Part shown: positions 36,701-48,800 of the stretch, in pieces | How the letters are laid out: every line of letters starts with the position of its first letter | How positions within the stretch are numbered: position 1 is the stretch's first letter | Assembly (NCBI RefSeq): GCF_000524195.1 | Contig: NW_020170410.1 | Span: forward strand, 562,204 to 626,203 | Direction: 5' to 3' | DNA length: 64,000 nucleotides | Source: Echinococcus granulosus | Lineage: Eukaryota; Platyhelminthes; Cestoda; Cyclophyllidea; Taeniidae | Position numbers and translations under genes: made by a program | The notes under the pieces: model-generated | The model's database searches: none | What the model was told of the DNA's origin: nothing | The model's input: the letters and a program-made list of their open reading frames with translations, nothing else

Positions 36701-37337
36701 AGTGATAGTGAATGTTAAATTAAAGAAAAACATATTCACTGCCGCTGCTACTCTAAGCATATCGTTATGTCCTGTGCTCTAAAGTTAGGCTGCAATATTA
36801 GTACGTTCACTTCCATCGTCGCGTATGTGACGCTGCGGTTTTCTTAATATGTGGGAAAGTAGCAAAAATAAAAAATATTTAATGCCACAGCAAGATTATA
36901 AAACACCAGAAGTGAGGTAGCCGATTTCCCATTGAGATAGTTTCAGGCATCCGACTTTTTAATGTCGTCTGTCAGAAGTAAATTGACCAATTCCTTGTTG
37001 CTTTGCCTGACTACACAACCTTCAACTACCTGGTTTCGCCTAATTTCTCTGAAAAGTTGCCGGTAGCTAATTTCCAGCTCAAGCGCATGTTGAATTATCA
37101 GAAATACCAACCGTCCTGAAAACCTGACATTTCAGTGATTAATTGCCGGGTCGCCTAAACGTCTGTTTTAGATTTTGCCATATTATTCTTCTAACTGCCA
37201 TAAATGTCACTTGTGATTGTCATATTTTACCTTAAATCCTTTTTGCTTTATTTCCAAGACTCCTTGGCATGAGTCACTCTCTGCCGGACACTACCGCCGT
37301 CATAGAAACTGCCTCTAAAGGGGAAATTTTACGTCAG
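24751..37337 (+). CDS. Coiled-coil protein gene, partial multi-exon model
   Basis: I do not recognise the family. Exons read with matching phases: 24751-24858 (starts MDDDNDKHSICRSENCR), 25088-25215 (DRDDLELTLRQLDDEKIRSM), 26765-about 26841 (KDLVIRVQYLLDANRLLRAD), then 27873-27988 (DLEDEVEALKRERSRLRQQS), 29729-29816 (GQRQITLQRDLMNSRKLEAE), 29865-29906 (LSKLSSERDALVS), 31499-31579 (LKERDIGYAHLLQSIRQNNK), 35414-35454 (LTYREKELEALIQR) and 37259-37337 (LGMSHSLPDTTAVIETASKG). A further exon ending at 27797 is likely, but its acceptor is uncertain: starting at 27742 keeps the phase, while 27755 gives more helical residues but breaks it. Nearly all readable sequence is charged, heptad-like coiled coil, suggesting a structural or centrosome/cilium-type protein, which is inference only. 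Exons before 31499 and after 37337 may be missing; no stop was assigned. One intron is only 48 nt (29817-29864). Confidence 0.6.
27155..27345 (+). repeat. Solo copy of repeat module A
   Basis: Lies in an intron of the coiled-coil gene. Landmarks in order: CCTTGAAGATGGGAGAAGAC, ATAACACTAGGGGAGAATAT, GAGGGGCTGCTGGCG, then CCCGAGAGCTAAACAAACGG. No B module adjoins it on either side. Confidence 0.6.
27989..29728 (+). other. Intron of the coiled-coil gene, no embedded gene
   Basis: AT-rich intronic sequence of about 1.7 kb between two exons whose phases join (AG|A). No repeat copy with clear landmarks and no exon was recognised. Confidence 0.45.
29907..31498 (+). other. Intron of the coiled-coil gene with a possible second repeat family
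   Basis: A segment at about 30320-30480 shares words with 45860-46015: CCTAGACGG, then a TCTTGTG-GGA-AAGG block followed by CAACCACT. The resemblance is limited and may be a very old dispersed repeat. No exon was recognised. Confidence 0.3.
31905..32945 (+). repeat. A-B-A dispersed repeat, copy III
   Basis: Inside an intron of the coiled-coil gene. A is at about 31905-32105 (GCTTCCCTGAAGACCAAGG, ACACTAGAGCAGATTATATA, GGCGGAGCCTT, TTAAGCAAATCATCAGAGCA) and recurs in direct orientation at about 32786-32945 (GTCCCGAGACTTTTGAAGG, CCATAATACTTGGGTAAAAT, GAGTTAAACGAGTAATCAAG). The roughly 680 bases of B contain CACTTATCCCTCTTGGCAAT (32262-32281), AATAAAGGACTGG (32381-32393) and AGTTGTCGAAGGTGAACGG. 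The distal A runs directly into a TA microsatellite. This is the best preserved of the three composite copies. Confidence 0.65.
32934..32948. repeat. TA microsatellite
   Basis: A short uninterrupted TA run at the 3' end of the distal A module of repeat copy III. It is too short to say whether it belongs to the element or arose later. Confidence 0.8.
32949..35413 (+). other. Intron of the coiled-coil gene
   Basis: No exon is recognised in about 2.5 kb. It contains two identical 12-base palindromes, TTGACATGTCAA, at 33616-33627 and 34459-34470, and several TTTGTCAAA-like words around them. An open frame at 33432-33809 looks non-coding. Confidence 0.4.
35940..36160 (+). repeat. Solo copy of repeat module A
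   Basis: A well-preserved single A: AACTTTCCTGAAGTGGAAAG, ATAATACTAGAACAGAATAT, GCCGCTGGCATGACCCAAAG, GCCGCCCAGTAGAAGTACGA, GCGGAGCCTTAAGTGCCCG and AACGAGGAGTTAAACATAAT. No B module is seen on either side. This copy defines the module best. Confidence 0.7.
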
Positions 37338-39814
37338 GTGATTTATTTTCTTAAAAAAAAGCATTTCTACCCTGGAATTCTGAATACTTGTACAAAATAA
37401 AAAACGCTCTCCTACTCACACAGAATTAGGCTCAGGTATTGCGTGACATCCATCCAGTCTAACTTTAGCTCTTCAGGTCTTGTCTAGAGCACGCATACCT
37501 GGGATTCCAAGTGTCTAAGACTTGACGTGGATCCCTCCTGAACCATCAAAGTATTGCATGCTGTCTACCTCTATTTTTAACTATAAGATTCCTTAGGAAT
37601 CAACTAATGGTCATTGCTTTTAGCAGAAGTCGTTATACCTAAATGTGAAGCTTGAGAAACTTCACTTTATCCAAAGCAAAACAAAAAGCTCGTTTAATTC
37701 TTGCACTGTGACCCCTCTAGCTTTTTCACCTTGCCAACATACTTTAACCGTTCTGGCTCCTGGAATAATAAATATGTCGCTTTTTTGTTATTTCACGCAT
37801 AGCTGGAGATGCATCTGCTTTTGCTTAATTCGTGTTCAGCACATTGAGGACTGACTTGAAGCCTCTCAAGTAGCTTAATTCATGCGCAAAATTGTCTCCT
37901 AGAATCTTCAGCGTATTGTTCGTTCAGTAGTCACATTCCTGCTAAATAGACTTTCCATCAGTACATATTTGACGCACGGACTTTGGGACGAAATCCACTT
38001 TCGAAAATATCATGAAAAATGCAATATTTGTTCACAATTTCAAAAAATACCATCTAACATGCAATATCAGAGGGTCGTATCATTTGTGCTTGAAACCTTT
38101 GCATTAAGCAATCAAAGACGGTCGAAGCGAGCTGCAGGATATGTGGAATCTCAGAATTCTAATTAGGTAAATTAAATGTCTTAGCTGTTAACGTGCTACT
38201 TGATTTGCACATAAGTAGTAGACCATATAGCCAAATTTTTAATTGATTTCTTAGTCCTTTTAAGTGGAGTTACAACGACTTAATTCTTTAAAAAGCTGCA
38301 ATTGCCAATTCTTGTACTAGTTCAAATTTGCACCGACCTTGAGGGAAGCAAAACTTGCAATTTTATTGCAAAAAATGTGGAAAACTGTACTTATCCCCTG
38401 CATTAGACTAGCTTTTCACTTTATTACAAAGGTGAAAATGTATGGAGATGAAGCAGTAATTACTTAACTTGAAGCTTTGTCAACTAAGTAATGGCATCAC
38501 ATCTCACTTCCTCTAATCTCTTGTGTGGTTGTGCATTGCGGCACATTTCAAGAACACAGTTTTTCTGCCACCTGTGAGCGTCTTTTTCTTTGCATTAAAG
38601 CTCCTTACTGATTTTTTCACAGGAAGCTCGGTATCTTGCCTGTAGACCGGCGCTTCTGCAGCTTTAAATTGTTCATTTTCCAATTTTTCATCTTACGATA
38701 AACAATCAATTCACTTATAGTAGTCTTTGATTCCGGGTAACCACTTTCTGTTATCAAACTTGGGTTTTTCCATTCCATTTTAGCTTCAATGTCAGTCTTC
38801 TTTATTATTTTTGAACCTATCCAATAATACATTTGCATTTCTTGCCTTAAAATGGCTATTTGCTTTACATTTTAGGGTGAGAAATGATATGCAAATGGAG
38901 TTTTGAAGGTACGGCCTAGATACAGTTACCCAATTCTCACAAATGCGTCATCAATTGTCCATTACGCCGATTATTCTCCCGCCAGTTTTAGCATTATGTA
39001 AAACATGGGCTCATGCTGGTTCATATAATGACAACTACATCCAGCGCGAATGCCTCCACAGTTTAGCGACGCGTAAGCCGCCATGATCAAAGTTTGATTT
39101 GGTATCCACTAGTTGTCAGTTGCGAAGATATATGTTCATGTGTCAAATCAGAGTTGTGTTTTTTAACGTCAAAAATTGATACACTGCTATAGACCGCTAT
39201 AATGAAGTAATGACTTTATTCGTTATTAGGAGCTATGCTTATTTTGATTATTTTATTAACCTCGGATCAAATCAAACCTTTTCCGTGTCCATCCACGCGG
39301 TTTGTGATCTCCAATTCCGCTCACCGGAAAACTCAAATTAGTCCTTAGTGGCTTTAAAACTAACTGACAACGAAACGTTCGTTATCCAAATCTCAGTTTC
39401 TAGCTACCCATAGCCGAATTAACTAACGCATCACAATTGGAGGACCCAGAATTACTCTCCTACAGGTTTACGAGTTTGTTAATTCGAAGGATTTTTTCTA
39501 CTTGATATGAAGTATATCCAGTGAAAGTGTTAGTTTCCAAATCAAAAATGAAAGGCAAAGGCTTGGGGGTAAAAAAGCTATATATTCACACGAATCGTGC
39601 ACCATAATACACAGGTGTCTACCAAGGTTTCAAGTACACAGAAGGAAGAAAGGAACAGAAGACGTAGGTACTCAATATTAGCCCGATTTATCATCTCACA
39701 GGAATGCGTGGAATAGGCGTCACCTGGTAGCAGTAGAACTGAGAGAGAGATAATGTGAGAACGGACACCAAGGAACAGGTTAACCACAGCCACAGTTAGG
39801 TGAAGAGGACAGCC
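37338..39814. other. Region between the coiled-coil gene and the 3' end of SHANK
   Basis: The coiled-coil gene may continue here, since its last assigned exon ends in phase 0 at a donor, but no convincing exon was found. No SAM-domain exon for SHANK was recognised on the minus strand. Open frames at 37969-38166 (+) and 38617-38838 (-) are unassigned. Confidence 0.4.
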
Positions 39815-42800
39815 TCAGCAGCAAAACTCCTCTGGTGGTGGAAGCACCAGGTCATCTGGGTCAAAAGTGCTACCCTGTACTGGTGGCGGAGTTTTCGCCG
39901 ACATGGCGGAGAGGGAGCACGGATAGATGCCGGCGCCTTCAGCCACGCTAGGACGTCTTCTGGGGCCGAAGTCATCACCTCCACTGATCATGGAGAGTGG
40001 ACGTGCATTTTCGGTTGGATGACGGCTGCTGCGATCGCGTCTGTGAGGTCCAGACGTTTCATGGCCTCGACGGATCGGAGAGTGGTAGTGTGGAAGGAAG
40101 GAGAGTTGCGGCTGAGGCACTGAACGGACTGGACGACCCAATTTAGAGTTGTTCACATAGGTTTGACGGCCGGTATGACGCAGGGAGGAACTCATTGAAT
40201 CTGTGGCTCCGGTGGAGTTGAGGCCCGATATGTCTGTCCCGATATCCTAAAACGAATGCATCACCTTGTCATACATTATTCTTCTAGAAAATCTTGGTCC
40301 ATTCATTTGCTTGGGTGTTGTGAAATAAAGTTATGTTCAAAATATGACAGATAAAACGCTAAAATTTTGCTAATTTTTGGCTGAACCAATCCATTCTTGA
40401 TCGTTTTCCAGTTGTAATGGTCGCTTAGAATACTGGATTATCAGCACGCAATAAATTGGTTTCTTTCAAGGCATTTATGTCAGAAATGTCGTAAATTAAG
40501 TTAAAGACTCGGCCATTTACTTAACAAATCCCACAGTTATTTAACGTCTAAAAATGAAGTAAACACCTTAGAAAACACTTTTTCGCCATGCTTTTCTGTT
40601 TTAAATTGGCTAAATTATATGAAAGTCCTGATAAACACTTAAATGCATAACTTGATTGTAAAGCGCGACCTTGTTGCAATTATCGTCGTGGTTACTACTA
40701 AAGTTTGATGCTTTATACGGTTGCTAGTCTTTCCAAAAAAGGAAAAGTCCGCCTTTTTTTTCTTTTTTGCATAAACTTTTGGCGATTTCGAGTCCTTTAA
40801 AGCTTTGAAAGTGCATTTCCAGTAAATTTAGGTATTCCATGTAAATATTTATTGCTGAAGCGACCAAGTGATTCGTCTCATCACACGCTTTTCGTCTGAA
40901 ATACCTGGGTCATTAAGTAACAAAAGTCAGGCTATGTTTTTATTCCATAATCCCACCTGTAAAGACTAAAATACTCATTTTTTTCGCTGGACCGTAAAAA
41001 ATTTGGTCTACTTGATAGACATCTATAGTTGTACCCGGGATGCGATTTCAGCTCCGCAAACAGCTAATGGGTGCGAAGGTAAAACGTCGTCCAACCCTAA
41101 AGGCTGTTTGTCTACCCGGTACCGGGAGTTAACATAACTTAAAAGGTAATTTATGTAACGCCCTTTATCAGTGGTGAGTAATGCCTACCAGAGGTTGAGT
41201 GCCAACGCCCCAGAAAAGCCACGATTGGCCAGCACCAAGGCCTTTAGTAAATGTTGCGTGGTAACCGCTGGGCGTAATGCATGAACAAGAAAATAATGCA
41301 ATGAATTTCCGTGAGACGAATGACTAAGACTAGCCAAATTCAAGTGAGAAAGCCTACCTTGTCAACAAAAGTAATGAGAGAGGTTTAACGTTGTAGTTTT
41401 TTATCAATTTTAGCGTTGATTGTTTTGTCCTACCTCCATTAGCCTTGGGGTTTATTGCACACTAAAATTTATTGCATAACACTACTGGTAGCAGCATGAA
41501 CAAAGTGAAGAAAAATGTGATTTTTCGGCTAAATGAATGTACATGCATAATCTACAACTGCGCACCAGTTTCTTTCTATCAACAGTAATTCGTGCAGCTA
41601 GAAGGCTATAAGGATGAGAAATAGCCGAATTACCCTGGTGAACGAGTTAACAGTGTGTGATTTGGGAATTGGCTGAAGACTGCGTTTGCCCGGAACCTGC
41701 GTTTGTCGAATAGCTTCAGCGAACTTTGTGTTTGGAAATTTGTGCCGAATTCGGTAGTCGGCCGCATTGTGAATACGTGGGAGTGGCTGTCGACTGCCGC
41801 TAGTTCGACCATCCATAATTTGAGGTGAGGTCGCTCGTGGACCAGCTCGGCTACCGGAATGACTGCAAAATGGTTCATCTAAAATGAACACACACAAAAT
41901 TTCAAGGGCTCGCCAACCACGCTAAGATCAAAAGTGTTTTAATCAGATTGCAGTAAGTTTTTGCTAAGCAGGTATTAGCTACCAAGACCAGTTTTGTGCG
42001 TGTTTAGGGTCGGTTTAATTTTGCACGTTGCGGTGTGATTTAAACCAGAGGAAGAGCCTTGAAATTGTAATTAGTGTGTGTGAAATTTCACCCAGTGATC
42101 TATCATGACTTCAACGAAAGACTCCGCATGCTTCTGAATATACCAGAGTGTGGCAATCTTGGGTCTGTTTACAATCTCTCCCTATATCTATTAGCGTTGG
42201 AGTAGTTTTGGCGCTATGTTTTATCCACAAAGAAATAGTCTACTCACAAGATATTCACTGAACATTTATATGTAGTATATGCCCATTCTGTCATGTTCCA
42301 GGCGGTATTACTTGCAACAAGGTCAACCCTAACTACTTATTTTCCAGTGAATAATCCTTAATTGAATTAAGTAGCACAGAGCATTAAAAAGAGAGAGTTG
42401 TGATTTCGCTTCTTCCCTTTGAAATAATATGAGGCTTTTAATGATCGGCTTTGGGACTGAGTTAATGCCCTTATGAGGGGTCTCTATTCTGCTCCCTCAT
42501 GCATCTATGATTACTTTAATTGTACTGCATAATGGATAAAAGCACCCGAATACGTGCAATTACCGGAACTACTTGTAACCCCCAATTAATGTATACATTG
42601 TGCATAACTGAACAGAGAGTCAGTGTAATGAAAACCTGGGGAATATTTAGCCGGCATTAAACCAAGCCAGCTTTCTGTTCAAGAAAATTTTAGGGAAATA
42701 CTTTCGATGCAGGTTGACGAAAATGAATCACGGGCATAAAAGGGTAGAAAAAAAACTAAGCTCCTAAATACGTCTGTCTGGTTGTCTGTCTATCACATGG

Positions 42801-45800
42801 TCAGCCCAAGTAAAAGGCAGTACTGACCTTCTCACGCTCCAAAAAAAAAGCAAAAGTTGTTACGACGAGGGGCTTTTTGAGCTACACCACAAGGATGAAA
42901 GGTTACAGCTTGCATAGTTGAAGGCTTTAAAATGCAATGATTTCAGCCTCTCTCCTGATCAGCCACTAGGATATGCGGAAAGAATTCTTCGAGCAAGATC
43001 TACTTTTCATTAGAAGAGCATTCCAACTCCTTTCCTTCTCACTGATTCTAGGGTAAATTGTTTGCCTGCAGTAACTGGTAAGAAAGAGGGCTTCCATCTA
43101 ATGTAAGGCCTTTTTCAAATAAAGTAGTTTACCATTGTGTACTAAGGGATGCCACAAGAAGAAACTCGATTGAGGTGGCAAGAGAATTCTTTCCGCAAGC
43201 AACTAGTCAAAACATCTATCTCCAAATATACTTCAGTATTCAAATCTTGCATTCTTCCTCCAACTCCGATCCCTTGGAACCACTCTTTTGCATACTATTA
43301 GATCTTCACTTGGCAGTCAGGCAAGTCTTTTCAACAAAAATGAATGCAAAGGACACCACTGATTTCCTCATCCTTCCTTCCAAAACAAAATGCATGACCT
43401 TGGTAAATATATATAGTTGTCATGTTTAAAATAAGGAATTCCTGGCCACTCCGAAAGATATGTTTTTTATGGGAGAATGAACAAATATTTTCGGTGATAA
43501 GATGTTCCTGAAGACAAAGGGAAAGTTTTATTTAACTTAACCAATAGTTCTTTTCTGGTTTTAAGCGTGACACTTAAGAAAGATATAGCCCTAAAAACAA
43601 TGCATTTAGTAGAATTTTTTATCAAGCACACTTAAAGCGACCAAAAAGAATAATCAAACTAAGCCAAAGCTTAAATCGACTTGAAGTTCCAAAGGTCAGA
43701 TGGCAAAGCTTTCGAAAAAATCACATCTACAACTGGAAAGTATCTTAAAGTTTTCCACAAATTTGAAATGCAACACTAAATTAGTCCAAATGGTGGTATA
43801 AAAATCATCCACTGAATCCAAATGACACAAACATTTTCAGCAACGTTAGTACTTTTTAAACCGTCATCAAAAGACCCCAACTCTCTAACTAGCTTGACAG
43901 ATTTCCTTATCAGTTGAAATGTTTGTTTTACAAAAGTGTGCTCAGCCTTGATTAAAAGAATGGCAGCTATTCAGTGCTGCTGGCTGCCTACATCGTCACC
44001 AGAGTTGTTGTTGATTTTTCACTGAATTGTGTTAGCAAGATAGACAAAACGAAAGAGATTTTTGGTGAATGTCCCAAGAAGACACATCCACTTGGAACCA
44101 TGGGAGCAAAGCAGTATTCCGACTTACTTACCAATGGAATTCCAATATTCGACGACTCTCGGTATAATTGGTATCCGAATAATAAACTTAAGAAAGCGTG
44201 AGAGAATCTTACTTAGTAACTGGTGAAGCAGTCTGGAGCTAAATCATGTTCTAATTTACATTTGAACACTTCAATGTAGTAATTATGCATAAATAAGAGA
44301 TGTACTAGAAACATTGAGGTAGAAGTCTTTTGATTCCAGTACAGGCCCGTCTTACCATTCCATATTTTACCTTTTGATTGGTTTGGAATGATAAGTAAAC
44401 CTTAGGTTGATGACCAAAAACTGCATTAAATGAGAATCGCTCTCAAAATAAGACAGACATATTGTCACACTGGGGAATAAAACAGCATTCAGATGGACCT
44501 CTGGGAGCAACGCCTAAACTTTTCCCTTATAATGTACAGGATATTACGGCCCACACATGACTCATCTACAACAAATATTTAGTTTCCTACCCGTGCTAGA
44601 GGCACTACTCTCCCCGGGCGAGATGCATTGACTGTGCTGGGGCACATGCATGGGCAGCATGGGTGAGTAGGGGGCCGGTCCGTTGTTGTGGTTCACGCGC
44701 CCTGCCATGCTGACACTACGTTGGACGATAGCTTTCACTGCAGAACTTGACGCACCACTGGCCAGAGTGCTATGGCGTGAGACGACGAAGTGCTCCTTTT
44801 GGCCAGAGCCGGGTCCCTCGGGTTTGGGGCGTGTCACCTCCAACACCACGTGGTTGGATTTCAGGTTTTCCAGCAGTTTTACCACCTCTGCATGCGAGGC
44901 TCGTGTGACGTCCTTGTAGTTGATCTAAATAAGGGAAAAAGAGGGACTGTTACTAAGATAATCAGTATCTACAAGAAAACAGCCCTACGTATGGTAAACC
45001 TTCGATTCTACGACCTTGACGATTGTGGTGGTATGTTCATTCCGAATAGATTAAGAGATGCATTCGTAAATGGCAGGCTGAAAATACAATAATAAGAAAA
45101 GCTGAACTGTCATTCATTTTACTTGCAGCTAATGTCATTAGCTTTGGACATTCTGAACTGCGTAATAGGGTCTTGCCTCAGTAACTACTTCATCGCATTA
45201 AAGATAGATGGTTGCGACGAATTGGACTAAAAATTGCGGTTTTATGAGGTCACGAAGTCTGCGCAGAATCCACTAGTATACGCATTTCCAATTTTCATTT
45301 TGAAAGACGAATGAACTTTAAACCCTTCACCCTAAGGTTATTTACAGCATCCATGCTACGAAGCAATTGGCAAGGAGGAATAGTAGTTTTGTGCAATAAA
45401 ACGGTCAAGGATAGACACCCACACACCTTAGCATAATGTCTTATCAATAAAATAATATCAGGTCGTACAGAGGTAACCTTTTAACTGTGGTTGTTCAAAG
45501 CTTGACCTGATAGAGGCTATTACTAAGTGGTCCCGGGACCGAATTTATTTATTTTATATGCTGTACTATGCAAAGGTAATTCAAGGAGGAGTATTTGCTC
45601 GATTTGGAACTGCATTACAAATTTATAGAGATTAAAGTAAATGTAATTTTTAAATAGTATCTTCTGATGCATAGACTGACGCCCATCCGCATCGCATTTT
45701 CTGGATAAAAGGCCACAGAAAGTCTACAGATTGTAAATATATGCTTAAATTTGTGTAAATGACGTAATTTTCTGTTGTACAAGGATGAGGATGTACAAAG

Positions 45801-48800
45801 GCATTGCATCCAGGCTGCATAATGGTATTATTATCTCGCGTCAGTTAGACACATTGGGTCAGACTGGCGTTAATACAACAAATGACATCTACCGCGCCGC
45901 CCTGATGCCTAGACGGCTGGTCATGTGAAAACAATACACTTGGCTGTAACGGCTAACCCTGATAAAAGAACCTGCTGAGACGCTCTTGTGTGGGATAAGG
46001 CACAACCACTATTTAGTCAGTATAGACCCCAATATAAAAACCATGTAATTAAACCGCTTCCAACTTCAATTTCATTTGGAAGTACAGCATAAAGACATAA
46101 GTAAGTGAACAGGTACGGCCATGCATAAACAAGCCCATCGTGGCTACCTTTCCAGCTTCTTTTGATTCTAGGCCACATAAGTCAAAAGTACGGATTTTAG
46201 GCCTGAGAAACATGAGCAGTCTTGTGCAGATGTAGTGCACATTTGCGGGATCACTTTCAAGATTGAAGACACAGTTATGCAGCAGATGAACTATAAAAGT
46301 ATCTCGTAGTATGCCATGTCTGCCTACATACATTCACAGATTGAAAGTCTTTTTTTTCAATTACCATTGAAGATTCAAAATCCAGCAGTGTTCGTGGAAT
46401 ATAACCAATTTGCTATTTACCAGACCACTAACGTGCTGTAATGGAGTACATTTTTTCATGGCAAATGGGAATTTCACATACATTATAGTGCAGTATGTAG
46501 TTATCTCACTATTCTGCATAAATTGTTTGAAAAAATCAGCTAAATCATTACATTACTCATTTGTGTTACCCTCTGGCTTGGGATAGTTATTAGGAAAGAA
46601 GGCATAGGCGTTGATAGCGCACAGCTGGTGGCATTTCTGACAGTACGCTGTTGGAGCTGTCGTTTTAAGTCGGAATAACCACAAAACAGCTAAAACATTG
46701 GCACGATTGTGTTAGAGCCTTTTGCTACAGTCAAGGTGGGTCAGGCTAGATCAGCACGTGTGCTTATTCTAGGGAGTTTGATAGAATTTAGCGACACACA
46801 GAAATGCTTGCTTCGCGTTCACAATGTCAGTGTGCTTGCCAAAACTGATTGCGCGTTCTCGCATGCACGGGGTACAACCGGAGAGATTAGGAGAGAAAGG
46901 CGGGTCAAAAACACCAACTTGGTCTTCATTAAGCTTTTGTGTGAATGTGAGCGTGCTCGCGTGTGCAACAAAGTAATCTACCTCTATCTACTCCTCACCG
47001 TGTATTTAGCGACGGACGCATTGGTGGTGGCGGTGGTGGTGAATTACGTGATTACTCACTTGCATGCATTGCCACGCATGGGAAGGACTCTATACCCCTA
47101 TATTTATGCTTTTATACACCTGGCTATCCTCACATTTTCTTGCCGTCGAAGCAAGAGCACAAGGAACTAAATACTATCAGTTATGATGGATTATCTTCTG
47201 TCCCTAATTGTGGTGGGCGTTACTTGGCTCATGGCTGTTTTAGAACATTCTGACACTAAATCAAAGAAACTTTTGTGTATGTCACTGTCTCACCTGTCAT
47301 ATTGAATAAATTTCGTGAAGTTGTGGATAAGTTATTAATAATCCAGCACTGTCAATAGTTGGAAGCATCAGCAACTGTTATGGCTGTTAACGGAAGACAC
47401 ATCTTTGATGTTTATGGTCATGGAAATAAGATTCTTTCAAGGCTTGAATCCATTGGGAATGTAACTTAAATATCCAGTCCTTTGCGGTGATTTATTATTC
47501 ACCTTGAATGAACCAAAGCATTTCATTTGACCGCTGTTTTTGATTGACTACCTATGCAACGAACGCTGACGAACTTGCGCTACCTCTTAGGGACAGGTGG
47601 AAAAATCCCCCTGTTAGTCAGGACAGAAAAAGTGCTATCACTTTAGTGCACCACCGGTGGATAGGCCTGTCTTATGGCATCTTTACCATACTTCGAGTTC
47701 CTTTTTTTGCGAAATTCGTGTTTTTCGCCATTACTGTGTCACCCACACCGTATGTGATTCACGCGCAGAATGACGGGTTTGTGCCTAAACAATTAAAACC
47801 GCCTCTCACTCGTGGCTTCCTGATGTGGTCTTCCTCTTCTACCGAGTGGAACGCTATATTTGACAACTCCATCACTCTTGAACCCAGGGTTAGGAGGTCA
47901 GGGCCACGTGGGTACTTCGGTCCTCTGGCAAAATAAATTACATATGCACGTGTAGCTCAGATTGGCTATACGATCCAGGTGATTAAGTGAACCTCGGAAT
48001 TTCATGACAGCAGAAAGACTGTACACACACAGACACACACCAAAAGAATAATAGCTGTTATTATCCTCTGTATCGTAGCCGGTAGTGGGACCACGGCAAG
48101 TTCAAACAATAGCTAACAGCTAAAACGATTCATCTGTTTATATAGACAAGGTGAAAAGTATCTTGTGGATTGATTAAGTGGCGGTCTTCAGTAAGTTGCA
48201 TTCCAAAAGCTTACTTGACTAATTTTAACAAGAATATGAGAAACAGATTTACCTTAAGAACATAATCGCCTGCACGGAGACCAGCGTTGAAGGCAGGACT
48301 TGCGGGCTTCACATTTTTGATCTGTTGGAGGCTTGGTTTTGTGGAAGTGGGTACAAAACGTTGAACAGCCAATAGGTCTATTGGGAAAAAGCAGGAAGTT
48401 TCCATGAATGTAAACATTGCAAATTGCTCATGATTTAGTTCAATTGATTTTAAGGTATGCCACATTTGAGTTCCATAAACTATACTGTAACACCTCAGTT
48501 TTCCACTCACCGTAAAATGATGCACGATAAACTAAACTTACTCTGTACAGTTCCTAGGGATAGACCGAGGGTAGGAACGCGCGGAGCATCAGGCAAGTAG
48601 GCCTTGTGAAGGGTCACAGTGCGAGTTATTCCGCCTACTTCTCTTACCCTTGATTCAATACCAGAGGGTCTAGTAATCACAGAAGTGGGTGAACCGGCAC
48701 CTGACCGATCTGGTGACATGATGGGTGACCTTGGAAAATGGTGCGAGTCGCGTTGTCTAGGCGACACCGGACGTGAAGAGGCATTTTCTACAACTGCAAA

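Noticed and set aside
39796..39984. Alternative minus frame at the SHANK 3' end as a SAM domain
   Set aside because: It contains a short MEVMTSAPEDVLAWL stretch that superficially recalls a SAM start, but the rest does not follow a SAM pattern and the frame conflicts with the phase of exon 11.
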